A stretch of DNA of 64,000 bases, taken from positions 62,001-126,000 of the forward strand of contig JAOWBW010001926.1 in assembly GCA_026119855.1 (NCBI GenBank), in the 5' to 3' direction. The notes beneath the pieces were generated by a model that searched no databases, was not told the DNA's origin, and worked only from the letters and a program-made list of their open reading frames with translations. Positions 44,502 through 57,418 of this stretch are shown here, in pieces; position 1 is the stretch's first letter, and each line of letters begins with the position of its first letter. The position numbers and the translations under genes are program-made. The stretch comes from Campanula takesimana (taxonomy: Eukaryota; Streptophyta; Magnoliopsida; Asterales; Campanulaceae).

Positions 44502-45998
44502 TGTTGGGTTTCGTGCAATCATGCGCATCGGAAGATAGACATGAATGAAACCCAATAGCTTAGATCCACTATGAACAACAAGATGAAAGAAACTAACCCT
44601 CGTAGATCGTTATGTAAAACTTGGATTAAGCGTTAAGACAAACGCCCTCTACCAGTGATCCACACAATGAACAGATTTCAAGAACGCCTTCTTGAACTTG
44701 ACTGCTAGGTCTTCGGATTGATCAACGATGTTGAAGAACGATTCTTTAAAGCTCCTAATTATTAGTGTAACTTGATAATTAATATTAATCAATCACAATA
44801 ACCCAAGAATATAATGTGTGATTTCTCTCTCTAAGAAAGACTTTGGAATTGATCAAATCAACAACTAGGGAACAATTCCCGTCAGTCTGTATTTATATTC
44901 AAGGGGTTTCAGAAACCATTTAGGACTTAGATTTTCTTGTTCAACAAGAGTTTTCCTAAAAACTGATTCTGCCGGGCAAAACCATCCGTACGGATGTTTC
45001 TGGAAGCATCCAGATTCATCCGTACGGATCCTTTAGGGAGGACCCGTTTTACTTCGTTTTTCGCTCCTTTTAATTATCCGTTATGCGTGTGTGACCCAAT
45101 AGGATTATACTAAGTTGGCAACGAGTCCGAACCAGTCTTTTGGAAGCATCCAGATTCATCCGTACGGATCCTTTAGGGAGGACCCGTTTTACTTCGTTTT
45201 TCGCTCCTTTTAATTATCCGTTATGCGTGTGTGACCCAATAGGATTATACTAAGTTGGCAACGAGTCCGAACCAGTCAAACCTTGTAAGTCATAAGCGAA
45301 CTCTAGCAAGCCATTATGACTACCCAATTAGTATAACTTTGAACTCCAAAGTTTCCTAAAATAGAACATAACACAATCTCTTTGTTACACGATGTCTATT
45401 GAATGTAAGCCATGGTCAATGGTCAACTTACATTTGTTCAATGCTTTCTCGATCCCAAATGTATTGATAATACAAATCTTATTTGAGCACGGCCATGCAT
45501 TTCATCAATACCATTCACCGAGTGGCCAAAGCTTGACATCTCTCTTGACGAGGAACAAATCCCATCTTGGCTTATTACTCTTCCCTACATGATTCCGATT
45601 ATGCCAATCATATTCTTTATAGCTATCCGGTTAGGGATAACGTTTGAATATGTCAAACGTAATGTTCATCATGTGGAAGACTGTGATAACCTCAGGTCTA
45701 AAGATTCCAGTGATATAACTATATGAGACTTAATTATGACATTGTGACCATGACATAAATCTCATAGGGGTCAGTCCAGTATTTGTTCTCCAACAAATAC
45801 CCATAAGTCTAATTGTATCCCATACACCATAATCATCATATGATTATCTATTAAACTTATACTAATAATTAATCATAATTATCAGGGACAGAGATTATTA
45901 TAATAAACATGCAAAAGACATAATAATCAAACATTCAATATCTTTATAAATAATAACATTTGTTTAACAAACAACATGCCTAGGGCATAACACCAACA
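44502..45998 (-). repeat. 3' LTR of the Copia element (left), with internal duplication
   Basis: 1497 bp. Longer than its partner because 140 bp are tandemly duplicated (45001-45140 and 45141-45280). Contains CATCCGTACGGATG-type palindromes. Confidence 0.93.
45001..45280. repeat. 140-bp tandem duplication inside the left LTR
   Basis: Two adjacent near-identical copies starting TGGAAGCATCCAGATTCATC. The right LTR and the solo LTR have the segment once. Confidence 0.93.
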
Positions 45999-46018
45999 AT
46001 CTCCCACATGCACTAAGC

Positions 46019-49000
46019 CTAATTAATGTATCGAATACCCATAGACCTAACATGACCATCATGCTTTGCTTGCGGAAGACCCTTTGTCAATGGGTCTGCA
46101 ATATTATCATCAGTTGGTACTCTGCATATATTTACGTCTCCTCTATCAACGATCTCTCAAATGATATGAAAATGCCTAAGTATATGTTTGGATTTCTGAT
46201 GCGATCTAGGTTCCTTTTCTTGAGCAATAGCACCATTATTATCACAATAAAGGTCTATTGGATTAGCAATGCTAGAAACCACTTCTAGTTCACCAATAAA
46301 CTTTTTAATCCAAACAGCCTCTTTAGCAGCATCAGATGCAGCAATATACTCAGCTTCAGTTGTAGAATCTGCCACGGTACTTTGCTTAGACCTCTTCCAG
46401 CTAACAGCACCTCCATTGAGCACAAATACAAATCCAGATTGCGATCTAGAATCATCCTTGTCGGTTTGGAAGCTTGCATCTGTGTAACCACTTACAACAA
46501 GATCATCTTCCATTCCTCCATACACCAAGAACGAATCTTTGGTCCTTCGCAAGTACTTAAGAATCGTCTTGACTGCAATCCAGTGACTCTCACCAGGATC
46601 TGATTGGTATCTGCTCGTCATGCTTAAACCATACGAGACATCGGGTCTAGTACATATCATGACATACATGATTGATCCAATTGTGGAAGCATATGGAATC
46701 CCAATCATTCTATCACGCTCATCAGTTGTCTTAGGATACTGATTCTTGCTTAGAGATATACCATGACCTACTGGCAAATTTCCCTTCTTAGAGTTTTCCA
46801 TCCGGAATCTCTTAAGAACTTTATCAATATATGTATCTTGACTTAAACCAATCAATTTCTTGGATCTATCACGATAGATCCTTATGCCAAGGATGTAAGC
46901 GGCTTCTCCAATATCTTTCATTGAGAAACACTTTCCTAACCAAGTTTTTACAGACTACAGTGCAGGAATGTCATTTCCAATGAGTAATATGTCATCAACA
47001 TATAGCACAAGAAATAGTACTACGCTCCCACTAATCTTCTTGTATACACAAGGTTAATCTTCGTTCTTGATGAAGCCAAACTCTTTGACCGATTCATCAA
47101 ATCGAAAATTCCAACTCCTAGAGGCTTGCTTCAATCCATAAATGGATCTTTGCAATTTTCATACTTTGTTAGAATTTTCAGAAATTACAAAACTTTCAGG
47201 TTGTGTCATATAAACATCCTCAAGTAAGTTCCCGTTAAGGAATGCTGTTTTGACATCCATTTGCCATATCTCATAGTCAAAATATGCGGCGATGACAGGT
47301 AAAATTCTTATAGACTTGATCATTGCTACGGGCGAAAAGGTTTTATCATAGTCGATTCCATGAATCTGCCTATAGCCTTTCACTACAAGTCTAGCTTTAT
47401 AAGTATGCACCTTTCCATCCATGTCAGTTTTCTTTTTGAAAACCCACTTGCATCCTATGGTTTTTACACCTTCGGGCGTATCAATCAAGTTCCAAACTTG
47501 ATTGTCATACATGGACTTAATTTCAGATTCCATGGCTCCAAACCATTTATCTGAATCAGGAGCGGACATCGCTTCTTGGTAGGAAGTAGGTTCTTCATCA
47601 ACTATGACTTCCACTTCATTGCTATCCGTCATGAGAAATCCATATCTCTCAGGTTCGGATCGCACCCTACCAGTTCTGCGAGGAACTTGAGTATTCTGAA
47701 TAGGTTCCACAACACCTTGTGAAACTTGTTCAGATCCAACATTTTGTTCCATGTTGTTTTCGGGTTCTCGAACCTCTTCGAGATTAATTTTACTCCCACT
47801 AATTCCTTTGGAGAGAAACTCTTTCTCTAGAAAGGTACCATGACGGGCAACAAACACTTTATTTTCCGTGCAGTTGTAAAAGTAATAACCCTTAGTTTCC
47901 TTAGGGTAACCAACGAAAATACATTTATCGGATATTGGTGCAAGTTTGTCAGAGATTAATCTCTTAACATAAGCCTCACAACCCCAAATCTTCATGAAAG
48001 ACAAACTAGGTTTTCTTCCAGTCCACATCTCATATGGGGTCTTTGGAACAGATTTAGTTGGAACATTATTTAGTGTAAGAGCAGCAGTTTCTAGTGCATA
48101 TCCCCAAAAGGTTAAAGGAAGATCAACTTGACTCATCATGGATCGGACCATATCAAATAAAGTCCTATTTCTCTGCTCAGACACACTATTCCATTGTGGT
48201 GTTCCAGGTGAAGTTAATTGTGAAACAATTCCACAATCTTTAAGATGATTGTCAAATTTTTGGCTTAAATATTCTCCACCTCGATCATATCGAAGTGCTT
48301 TAATAGTTTTACCAAGTTGATTTTGTACTTCATTTTGAAATATTCTAAATATCTCAAAAGATTCACTTTTATGTTTCATTAAGTAGACATAGCCATATCT
48401 ACTAAAGTCATCAGTAAACGTTATGAAGTATTGATATCCTCCCCTAGCACTGCTGCTCATTGGTCCACACACATCAGTATGTATGAGTCCCAATAAGTCA
48501 CTAGCCCTTTCATTACTCTTAGTAAAAGGTGCCTTAGTCATTTTTCCAAGTAAACAAGACTCACAAGTTTCATATGATTCAAAGTCATGTGAATCTAAAA
48601 GTCCGTCCCCATGGAGTTTTGAGATGTGCTTCTCATTAATATGACCAAGACGGCAATGCCACAAATAAGTATGATTTACATCATTAGGTTTGGATTTCTT
48701 ATTTACATTATAAATATTCTCATTATTTCCATTCTCAACATCAAGAACATAAAGGCCATTAAATGAATATGCAGTACAATAAAGCATATCATTTAAATAA
48801 ATAAAAAACTTCTTATTTTTAATAAGAAAACTATAACCTTCATTATCCAAACAAGAAACTGAAATAATATTTCTACTCAAACCCGGAACGTAATAACAAT
48901 TGTTCAAAACAAGAATTAATCCGCTAGGTAAAATGACATCATATGTTCCTACAGCTAATGCAGCAACTCTTGCTCCATTCCCCACGCGTAGGTCCACTTC

Positions 49001-49990
49001 ACCATCTTTGAGTAGCCTCCTATTCCTTAGTGCCTGAACATTCTAACAAATGTGAGATCCACATCCGGTATCTAATACCCAGGAACTAGAAGTAGAAATT
49101 AGAATATCTATAATATAGATACCTGAAGTAGACGCAGTCCCACTGCTCTTTTTCTTCTTTAACTCTTCCTTGTAAAACTTGCAATTTCTTTTCCAATGAC
49201 CAATCTCATTGCAGTGGAAACAGCTTGCATCCTTTTGGGAAGTAGGTTTAGCCACATCAGCATTGGCAACAATTGCCTTGCCAATCTTGGGTTTGACAAC
49301 TTTTGTCTTAACCCCTTTGCCTTTGCCTTTAGAGCCTTTTCTTCCTTTTGTCACTACGAGCACAGGAGCGACTTCTTTACCGATTTTCTTTTCCGCTGTC
49401 TTTAGCATCTCATGCAACTCAGACAGGGACTTATCCATCCCATGCATATTAAAATTCATGATGAATTGATTATAGCTTTTGGGTAACGAATTAAGAATAA
49501 AATCAGTGGTCAACTCAACATCAATGGGATGGACAAGCCTCTCTATATGCTCAAAGTGAGCCTTCATCTTCAAAACATGAGGGCCCACAGACTGCCCTTC
49601 GCTCATCTTTCATGAGACCAAGGCAGCTATAGTGCTGAACCTGTCTTGCCTTGCTTGTTCTTGAAACATATCTTTCAACGAAGCAGCAATGTCAAATGCC
49701 TCCAAGTGTTCAAGAGTCTTCTGAAGCTTTGGACACATGGCCGCAAGCATAAGACAACCCACCTCACGAGAATCACTTTTGTGTTTCTTGTAGGTGTTTC
49801 TCTCATCATTGGGTGCATTAGAAGCAGGTTCCTCTTCAGGAACGGGCTCATCAAGAATATAGAGCTTGTTCTCATGCTTTAGAACAATTCTAAGGCTACG
49901 GATTCAATCCGTGTAGTTAGCTCCATTTTCTTGAAGTTTTTCCTTCTCAAGGATAGATCGCAATGATAAAGAACCAGTACTTTGAGCCAT
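46019..49990 (-). pseudogene. Copia gag-pol polyprotein, one frame with seven nonsense codons
   Basis: From ATG 49990 to the TAG at 46019-46021, 1324 codons stay in one frame. Seen in order: gag (MAQSTGSLSLRSILEKEK), CCHC knuckle CFHCNEIGHWKRNC, protease VLDTG, GAG-pre-integrase (LWHCRLGHIN), integrase with HTD, YDRGGE and SEQRNR (catalytic D, D, E), reverse transcriptase (QMDVKTAFLNG, LYVDDILL), and RNase H (GYTDAS, TTEAEYIA, CDNNGA), then a tail with NIADPLTKGL. In-frame stops lie at 49904-49906, 49610-49612, 49043-49045, 47159-47161, 47054-47056, 46955-46957 and 46157-46159. No frameshift was found; the distances between stops are all multiples of three. Confidence 0.95.
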
Positions 49991-51546
49991 TATCTACAAT
50001 TATGCAAACATATAATTAAATATAAGTACCAACTTAATTAAAGATATTATAAGTATTTCACAAATACTCCCACTAAATTATATAACCTTCAAATACATCT
50101 AATGTATCATATAATTAAAATGGGCTAAGGTCCATATTTCACTTAACTTTGAGTCGGCTAGGGCACGACTGCTCAAAATAAGTTATTTAGGTAGACAGCT
50201 CCTTGTCAATCATATCATATATGACTCTTAGATCTTTTATAAGATTTCAGACATCATATGTCTAAACATGTTTTAATCTCATATGTGCTTTAGGCCCAAA
50301 ACTGTTTTGATAGCCTAATTAAGTTAAACCATTTCAAACGTATAGGAATCACTGTTTCCTCATCTTGCTTATAGATGAATAGAATTAATGTGCCTACGCT
50401 AGGGCGTAACCCACATAAAACTACCCATGTACTCACAAGTGTTTTAATCATGGATTGGCACATAACTTAAATTTTAAGAAGGTTCACACACATAAAGTTA
50501 ATCAATTAACCGAATTAATTTTATGTGACATTAGTTGCGCTAGTTAGGGATTAAAGTCTGAAACCTTTGAGGTTACTCTAATCTTAAACTCCTTTAAGAT
50601 TCTAATCTTTATGTCTGCACTTCTGAACTTACATCTATTTCAGGAAACACGGTTTCAAAGACCAACCTTCTGAAATGGATCAAATCAGTATAGTCCAAAC
50701 CTTCCGCAGAGCATCTTGAAATTGAGAGCACAAATCGTACGGTCGAAACTAAGCCAAAAGGCATCCACATTCCCGTACTAGGATCAAGAAACCAAGCAAC
50801 TTATCTATACGGTCTAAACTAATCCATAAGGCATTCACATTCCCGTATAGATTGGCCACTTGTCTCGAGATCTTTCATTGTCTCTTAATCTCACAGATTA
50901 CTGCAGTTCTAAACTCTTTAGAACTCTGATTTCTGCAGTTACTTTGAATTCTTCGCAGAAAACTGTTTCAGGAAACACGGTTTCGAAAATCAGCCGTCTG
51001 AAACCAGTTTTTGTTTCCAGGTTCGAATTCTGCAAACAATTTGCAGAACAATCTGAACATGAGAAGTCACTATGAAATCTGGGAATGAACCAAACCATCC
51101 GTATGGATTAGTTTGGAGGCTCCCAAACCATCCGTACGGATTCTTAGGTAGAATCCCAGTTTTTCCAGATTTTCAGATTTCAGAAATTCGATCAATCTTA
51201 ATATCGTGTTTATACATAATCAGATTACAGAAACATGAAATTGAAGATTACGAATTTTAACACATCTAATTCATATATTCAATAACCAATTTATTCCACA
51301 TACAAATTAGATCAAGATCATCAATAAAATAATCCAATTACAACATGATAATCTAAGCATGCAATCATACATATTAATCAAATCAATATTACAACCACAT
51401 CAACTAGCATGCATATTTTATATCTCATATAAAATCCATCACATAAATTCATCTATCTCATGATCATACTAATTAAATAATAACATTAAATAATTATATC
51501 ATGATAATATTAGAATTATTGATCATCAACGGGGATCTGATACCAC

Positions 51547-52916
51547 TGTTGGGTTTCGTGCAATCATGCGTAGCGGAAGATAGACATGAATGAAACACAA
51601 TAGCCTAGATCCGCTATGAACAATAATTCATAATAACAAGATGAAAGAAACTAACCATTGTAGATCGTTATGTAAAACTTGGATTAAGCGTTAAGACAAA
51701 CGCCCTCTATCGGTGATCCACACAACGAACAGATTTCAAGAACGCCTTCTTGAACTTGACTGCTAGGTCTTCGGATTGATCAACGATGTTGAAGAACGAT
51801 TATTCAAAGCTCCTAATTATTATTGTGACTTGATAATTGAGATTAATCAATCACAATAACCCAAGAATATAATGTGTGATTTCTCTCTCTAAGAAAGACT
51901 TTGGAATTGATCAAATCAACAACTAGGGAACAATTCCCGCCAGTTTGTATTTATATTCAAGGGGTTTCAGAAACCCTTTAGGACTTAGGTTTTCTTGTTC
52001 AACAAGAGTTTTTCTAAAAACTGATTTTGCCGGGCAAAACCATCCGTACGGATGTTTCTGGAAGCATCCAGATTCATCCGTACGGATCCTTTAGGGAGGA
52101 CCCGTTTTACTTCGTTTTTGGCTCCTTTTAATTATCCGTTCTGCGTGTGTGACCCAATAGGATTATACTAAATTGGCAACGAGTCCGAACCAGTCAAACC
52201 TCGTAAGTCATAAGCGGACTCTAGCAAGCCATTATGACTACCCAATTAGTATAACTTTGAACTCCAAAGTTTCCTAAAATAGAACATAACACAATCTCTT
52301 TGTTACACGATGTCTATTGAACGTAAGCCATGGTCAATGGTCAACTTACATTTGTTCAATGCTTTCTCGATCCCGAATGTATTGATAATACAAATCTTAT
52401 TTTAGTACGGCCATGCATTTCATCAATACCATTCATCGAGTGGCCAAAGCTTGACATCTCTCTTGATGAGGAACAAATCCCATCTTGGCTTATTACTCTT
52501 CCCTACATGATTCCGATTATGCCAATCATATTCTTTATAGCTATCCGGTTAGGGATAACGTTTGAATATGTCAAACGTAATGTTCATCATGTGGAAGACT
52601 GTGATAACCTCAGGTCTAAAGATTCCAGTGATATAACTATATGAGACTTAATTATGACATTGTGACCATGACATAAACCTCATAGGGGTCAGTCCAGTAT
52701 TTGTTCTCCAACAAATACCCATAAGTCTAATTGTATCCCATACACCATAATCATCATATGATTATCTATTAAACTTATACTAATAATTAATCATAATTAT
52801 CAGGGACGGAGATTATTATAATAAACATGCAAAAGACATAATAATCAAACATTCAATATCTTTATAAATAATAACATTTGTTTTACAAACAACATGCCTA
52901 GGGCATAACACCAACA
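51547..52916 (-). repeat. 5' LTR of the Copia element (right)
   Basis: 1370 bp, TGTTGGG to CACCAACA. It looks very similar to the left LTR outside the 140-bp duplication, which points to a recent insertion. Identity was judged by eye, not computed. Confidence 0.93.
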
Positions 52917-53187
52917 GTTATCCCCTTTGTGTCTTTGCTAGTAAATCCTAACCCTAATTTTGATTATTGAAAAGACTATAGAGAGAGAACATGGAGTACA
53001 TAAAGGAGGGTGAGGGGGAAGAACTAAGCAAAAGGGGTTCTTTTGAGAAATATGTTGTCCTAATGTTTTTGTTTTTTTATGTTGTTTGTGGTGTCTAATG
53101 TTTTTTAGTAATTTTGTTTGGATATGATTTTTGAGATGTCGAGTATTTTGTTTTGATAATTTTTGGGCTTGTGAACGAAGAGCAATG

Positions 53188-53352
53188 CTAGGGGCACAAA
53201 AAAAGTTCATAAAATCTTGCTCACAAAATGAGGTGGCGATATTTTATTGGTTGCATCGATAATTGACCGGCCACACTCTACTTAAAAATATCAATAAAAT
53301 CATGACACATAGGATTTTGTGAGTAAGATTTTATGATTTTTTGTACCCCTAG
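53188..53352. mobile_element. MITE, CTAGGGGCAC family, copy 3 (best preserved)
   Basis: CTAGGGGCACAAAAAAAG at the left and TTTTTTGTACCCCTAG at the right are inverted. Inner blocks AAAATCTTGCTCACAAAAT and ATTTTGTGAGTAAGATTTTA also pair. Confidence 0.85.
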
Positions 53353-55283
53353 TATTATTCTGTGAACGAATGTCAGGGTGAAGTCAATGGTCACTAATAA
53401 TGGAGGAAAGATGTTGGAGAGATAGTGGTGTTATTGTTGATATATATTAAATATACATAAAGAATGTCAATTTTAACTCATTCTTTTTTCTTTTTTTTTT
53501 AATGAAAGAAGTTTTTATTAGGCTTAGGGGATAATTTTTAATGATAGTTAGCGTTACATGTGAAACATCATATTTGCCCCTTCAAAAAATGTGTGAGGCA
53601 CATGAATGCTTTTTTTTTTAACGCCAATCAGAAATTGCATGCATTATTTAACTGAATTGCAACGAACTACTAGTTTAGGGAATGGAGTTGCAAAAAATTG
53701 AAAGGAAAATTTAATGAACCGTGCAGTGTACCGATGTCTAAAATCAAAACATTGTTCAACATACTATACTTTGACAATTATTTTCAGTTAAATCAATGTG
53801 GATAGCGTTGAATTTTTATTAACGGTTGAATTTTAATTAACGGAAAGCTAAAACTTATCAAATAATTAATGAGATGAGGCAAAAAAATAGTTAGTTATGT
53901 AAACTAAAAAAAAAACTAAGTCATTAAACCACCACCGCCCCTCCTTATTTCCCCTTCCCCTCCCTTATTACTCCATACTTTCTTACACTATTTCCCACCC
54001 ACCCCCACACCACCACCAAATCCAACCGCCGCTCAATTCCCTCCCCCTCGACCGTGTTCTTTCCCTCTCTCTTTCTACCCCTTATCACATGCCCGTCTTC
54101 TCATCTCTCTCCCCCACCCCATTAAGGCCCTATCCTTTCTCTCTTCCTCCCTCTCCTCCCCCATAACAACCCATCTTCTCCTCTCTCCTTTCGCTCCCTT
54201 TCCTCTAACCTCTACCACTCACAACCGATCCCCAATTCACTCCGTCCGCCACGACCCAAAGTCCTACTTCATTAACAGCCACCACCCCTTCTGTTCTTCT
54301 CCCCAATCCGTCTTTACTCCTCCCACCCCCACACACCTGAATACCTTCCCCACTCAAACCCAAGCTATTTCACAGTATTTTTAAGATTCAATTCCCATTT
54401 TTTTGGGAGATATTAGATTATCAACTCACTTTTACAAATTTTTGCATATTTCAAAATGGAGAGATGACAAAAAAGGAGAAATTTTCTATTTTGCAGATTT
54501 ATTGCCTTTTATTTCTGTGATTAAAGATAGTTTATATGGGTTTAAAAATTGTGGATGTGATTTAATAGAGAAATGGGCGATTTCAAGGAAGGACTTTGCC
54601 GGAGTTGTGTTGTGGCGGTTGCAGATCGGAAAGGATATGATAGTTGGTGGTGGTTGTCAGATTTAAAGAAACATTCGTTAATTTTGTGGACAAAAGTTTG
54701 TCATGACAATTTTGTCAATATTTTAACGCCGCTAAGAAAGAAAATTGTATATTACATTATTTAATACAAACTTAGAAAGTACGTACCATATTGTCATAAC
54801 TAGTATATACGTGCATTAATCAATAGAAATTGGATAATATGTTCCATATCTAAGTCATTTGGCTAAAAAGTAAATGTTGATAGTCACATTGCAACATTTG
54901 TAAAACATGGGTAATCGAATTGCGATTTTCCCAGTTAGTAAACGTGATATGTTTCGTGGAGCTGAGTTGGCAAAAACACTTTGATAGACAGGGCGAAATG
55001 TAATTTGGAGATTTCATTATTTCATCAAAATAACTTAGGGCCGGCCTTAGGGGAATACTACATAGTATTTCCTCACGCGGACACAACAAAAAAATCCAAG
55101 TCAAAATGAATGGTCAGGAATTCGGACCGCCATGCCGTGTGACAACACCATCTTCCAATCCGTTTAATTTCCAAAAAATGTCGAGGCTACGCATAGCTAA
55201 AGGGGTCCGGCCCCTTGATTTTGGAGCTTTGTCATTTTTATCTCCTTTAAGTTCAGAAAATAACATTTTACCTTTAAAATTTA
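53353..55283. other. Spacer, CT-rich in the middle
   Basis: 53920-54360 is strongly C/T-rich and A-poor, like a gene leader, followed by 54400-54765, an open but unrecognised stretch. AGGGCCGGCCTTAGG at 55039 resembles ends of old transposons. No gene can be supported. Confidence 0.35.
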
Positions 55284-56813
55284 GGGCAAATTGCATTTTA
55301 GGCCCACAAGTTTGGGGGGGTGTTCTTATGATGGGCTCTAAAGTATTTCAGTTAGCATTTTGGGCCCCAAAGTTGTCATTTTTTGTCGAGTTAGGGTTTT
55401 TAACCAATTTGTTACAAAAACCCGTTAAATTGGCACGTGCTACGCACATGCCACCTAACGGAGGATAATTTTGACATTTGCAGACAGGTACAAAATTTTC
55501 AAATATGAAGTAACAAAAACAAGTCTAAAAAGTTGCTTTCAAAAAAAAAAAAAGAACAAAAAAGTATAGTAAAGTAATTAAAATGTATTTAGAATTTGAT
55601 TTTATTTATTTTTATATAAAGAAAATTAAGATAATTATTAACAACATTTTCAATATTAATGGATAGTATATTTTTAAAAAATAAATATTTAAAATTTATT
55701 TAAAATTTGATTTTATTTATTCTTATTAATTATTATATATCAATATTATTATACATATAATTAGCTAATTATTCATGGTTTTTTAAAAGAGATTAACCAT
55801 CCATTAATTAAGCAACCCCCTCCCCACCATCAGCCCATCATTGTCACTAACCACCCACCATCAGCCCACCATAACCACCATCACCTCCGACCACAACCAC
55901 CTCACAACAACCACCATTTTCTACCACAATCCATTAAAGAAAACTAAAAATCAACAACCCAAAAAGCTAAAAACCCTTTACAGATGCACAAAGAAAACAC
56001 ACACACACACACACACCTCCCAGATTTTTTATTTTCGAACGGACACTGTAGGATGCCGGACCTGTTAAGAGAGCGATAGGGGAAAGATCATCATTGGATC
56101 TATGCGCTGGTGACTCGATTTATCAAATCCGAGCTTCGGTGGCTATGGAATTTTCGGATTTGAGCTCCGGTGGAAACACAGTTATCGGATCTTACCTCTG
56201 GCGGTTATGGAGTCGCCGGATATGTGAGAGAAGAAGAGAGGAAGGCGCAGTCAGATATGTGGAGTCGCAGTTGGGTGGTTGGAAGAAGGACGGTGGGGGT
56301 GGTGGATATTGTAATCAGAAGTGAGGGAGGGATCTTCCTGGTAGATGACCGATGCGGCGGAAGCAGAAGGAGACAGAGAATGAGGTGGAATCGGAAGTCG
56401 GACTGAGGATGAGAAGGATCAGACGAAAACTTTAGAATTAGAGGGAGGGGGAAGAACGGTGTGGTGGGTGATGGGTATGGTGGAGTATATTGGTGATGAT
56501 GGTGGGGGACGGTGGCGGTCAGGGATGGGGTTGGGTGCAAATTTTAGAAGAGATTGTTTTTTAATTTTGGTCCCCCATTTTATGGCTCTTACAATTGACC
56601 CCTTAACAGTTAGGAGCAAATGTCAAAATTATCCTCCGTTAGGTGGCATGTGCGTGGCACGTGCCTATTTAACGGGGTTTTGTAACAAAATTGGTTAAAA
56701 ACCCTAACTCGACAAAAAATGACAACTTTGGGGCCCAAAATGCTAACTGAAATACTTTAGAGCCCATCATAGGAACACCCCCCAAACTTTAGGGCCTAAA
56801 ATACAATTTGCCC
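55284..56813. mobile_element. MULE-type transposon with long inverted repeats and 9-bp TSD
   Basis: The ends start GGGCAAATTGCATTTTAGG and its inverse, with about 190 bp of inverted homology (TTTGGGGCCC-, TTGTCGAGTTAGGGTTTTTA-, GGCACGTG-, ATCCTCCGTTAG-type blocks). A perfect 9-bp duplication TAAAATTTA flanks it (55275-55283, 56814-56822). The interior has a (CA)n run and a GGTGG/GGCGG-rich part but no transposase. Same architecture as 18190-20203 with different end sequences. Confidence 0.94.
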
Positions 56814-56945
56814 TAAAATTTATAATTATTGAAATTTTAACCCCCTTTAATTTAAGAAAAACTAACATTATATCATAAATTTCGACCCCTTTCCAATTGA
56901 ATCTTAGATTCGCCACAGAGCCTCCAAATGTGGGTAAGTAAAGTA

Positions 56946-57123
56946 CTCCCTCCGTCCCAAAATGATCTTCTCATTTGCCATTTTTCATTGTCCCAATAAG
57001 TTCTTCTCATTTCTACAATTTAGACTTAATTGTTCATAAACACAATATGGCTAGTGAAGCAAATGTTCCTATCCTTAAAAAGTTTGGATAGTCAAATGTG
57101 AAGATCATTTTGGGACGGAGGGA
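56946..57123. mobile_element. CTCCCTCC MITE, subfamily C
   Basis: CTCCCTCCGTCCCAAAATGA and GATCATTTTGGGACGGAGGG are near-perfect inverted ends with TA-type flanks. An inverted relative lies at 60257-60436. Confidence 0.9.
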
Positions 57124-57418
57124 ATATTTAGTAGCAAGCATATGAGGAATATAGCGAGATACATTGATAATAGTATACTTTCACTTGCCTGTATTAACAA
57201 GTCATTCATACTAATTCAAATGAGCAAAACTGAATAATGAGTTTAAATCTGATTACAAGAGATAAAAGAATCATCAAACCCAACCGCCAAAAATGTTGGG
57301 TCATTTCCATATCATGCAGCTCATTGAGCCATATACAAGATGCAGAACTTATTTCTAAATAAATTAAAATGAAACAATGAACAAATATGAAGTTAATTCC
57401 TAACTTCCTTCTCTTATC

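Larger units (their letters stand above)
44502..52916 (-). mobile_element. Complete Ty1/Copia LTR retrotransposon
   Basis: 8.4 kb, coding on the minus strand, with 5-bp duplication GTTAT (44497-44501, 52917-52921). Both LTRs run TGTTGGG to CACCAACA. The primer site (minus-strand TGGTATCAGATCC) abuts the right LTR at about 51534-51546, and the purine tract (minus-strand GTGGGAGATTG) abuts the left LTR at about 45998-46008. Domain order gag, protease, integrase, reverse transcriptase, RNase H is Copia order. A 1.5-kb non-coding leader lies between the primer site and gag. The polyprotein has seven stops, so this copy cannot move by itself. Confidence 0.97.

Noticed and set aside
45392..45592. 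Open frame inside the left Copia LTR, with relatives at 39806, 52330 and 63608
   Set aside because: Similarity among copies is due to shared LTR sequence; frames are broken differently in each copy and LTRs are not coding.
54403..54764. Open frames after the CT-rich tract
   Set aside because: Short, no domain, no supporting splice structure. Could be a captured exon, but nothing confirms it.
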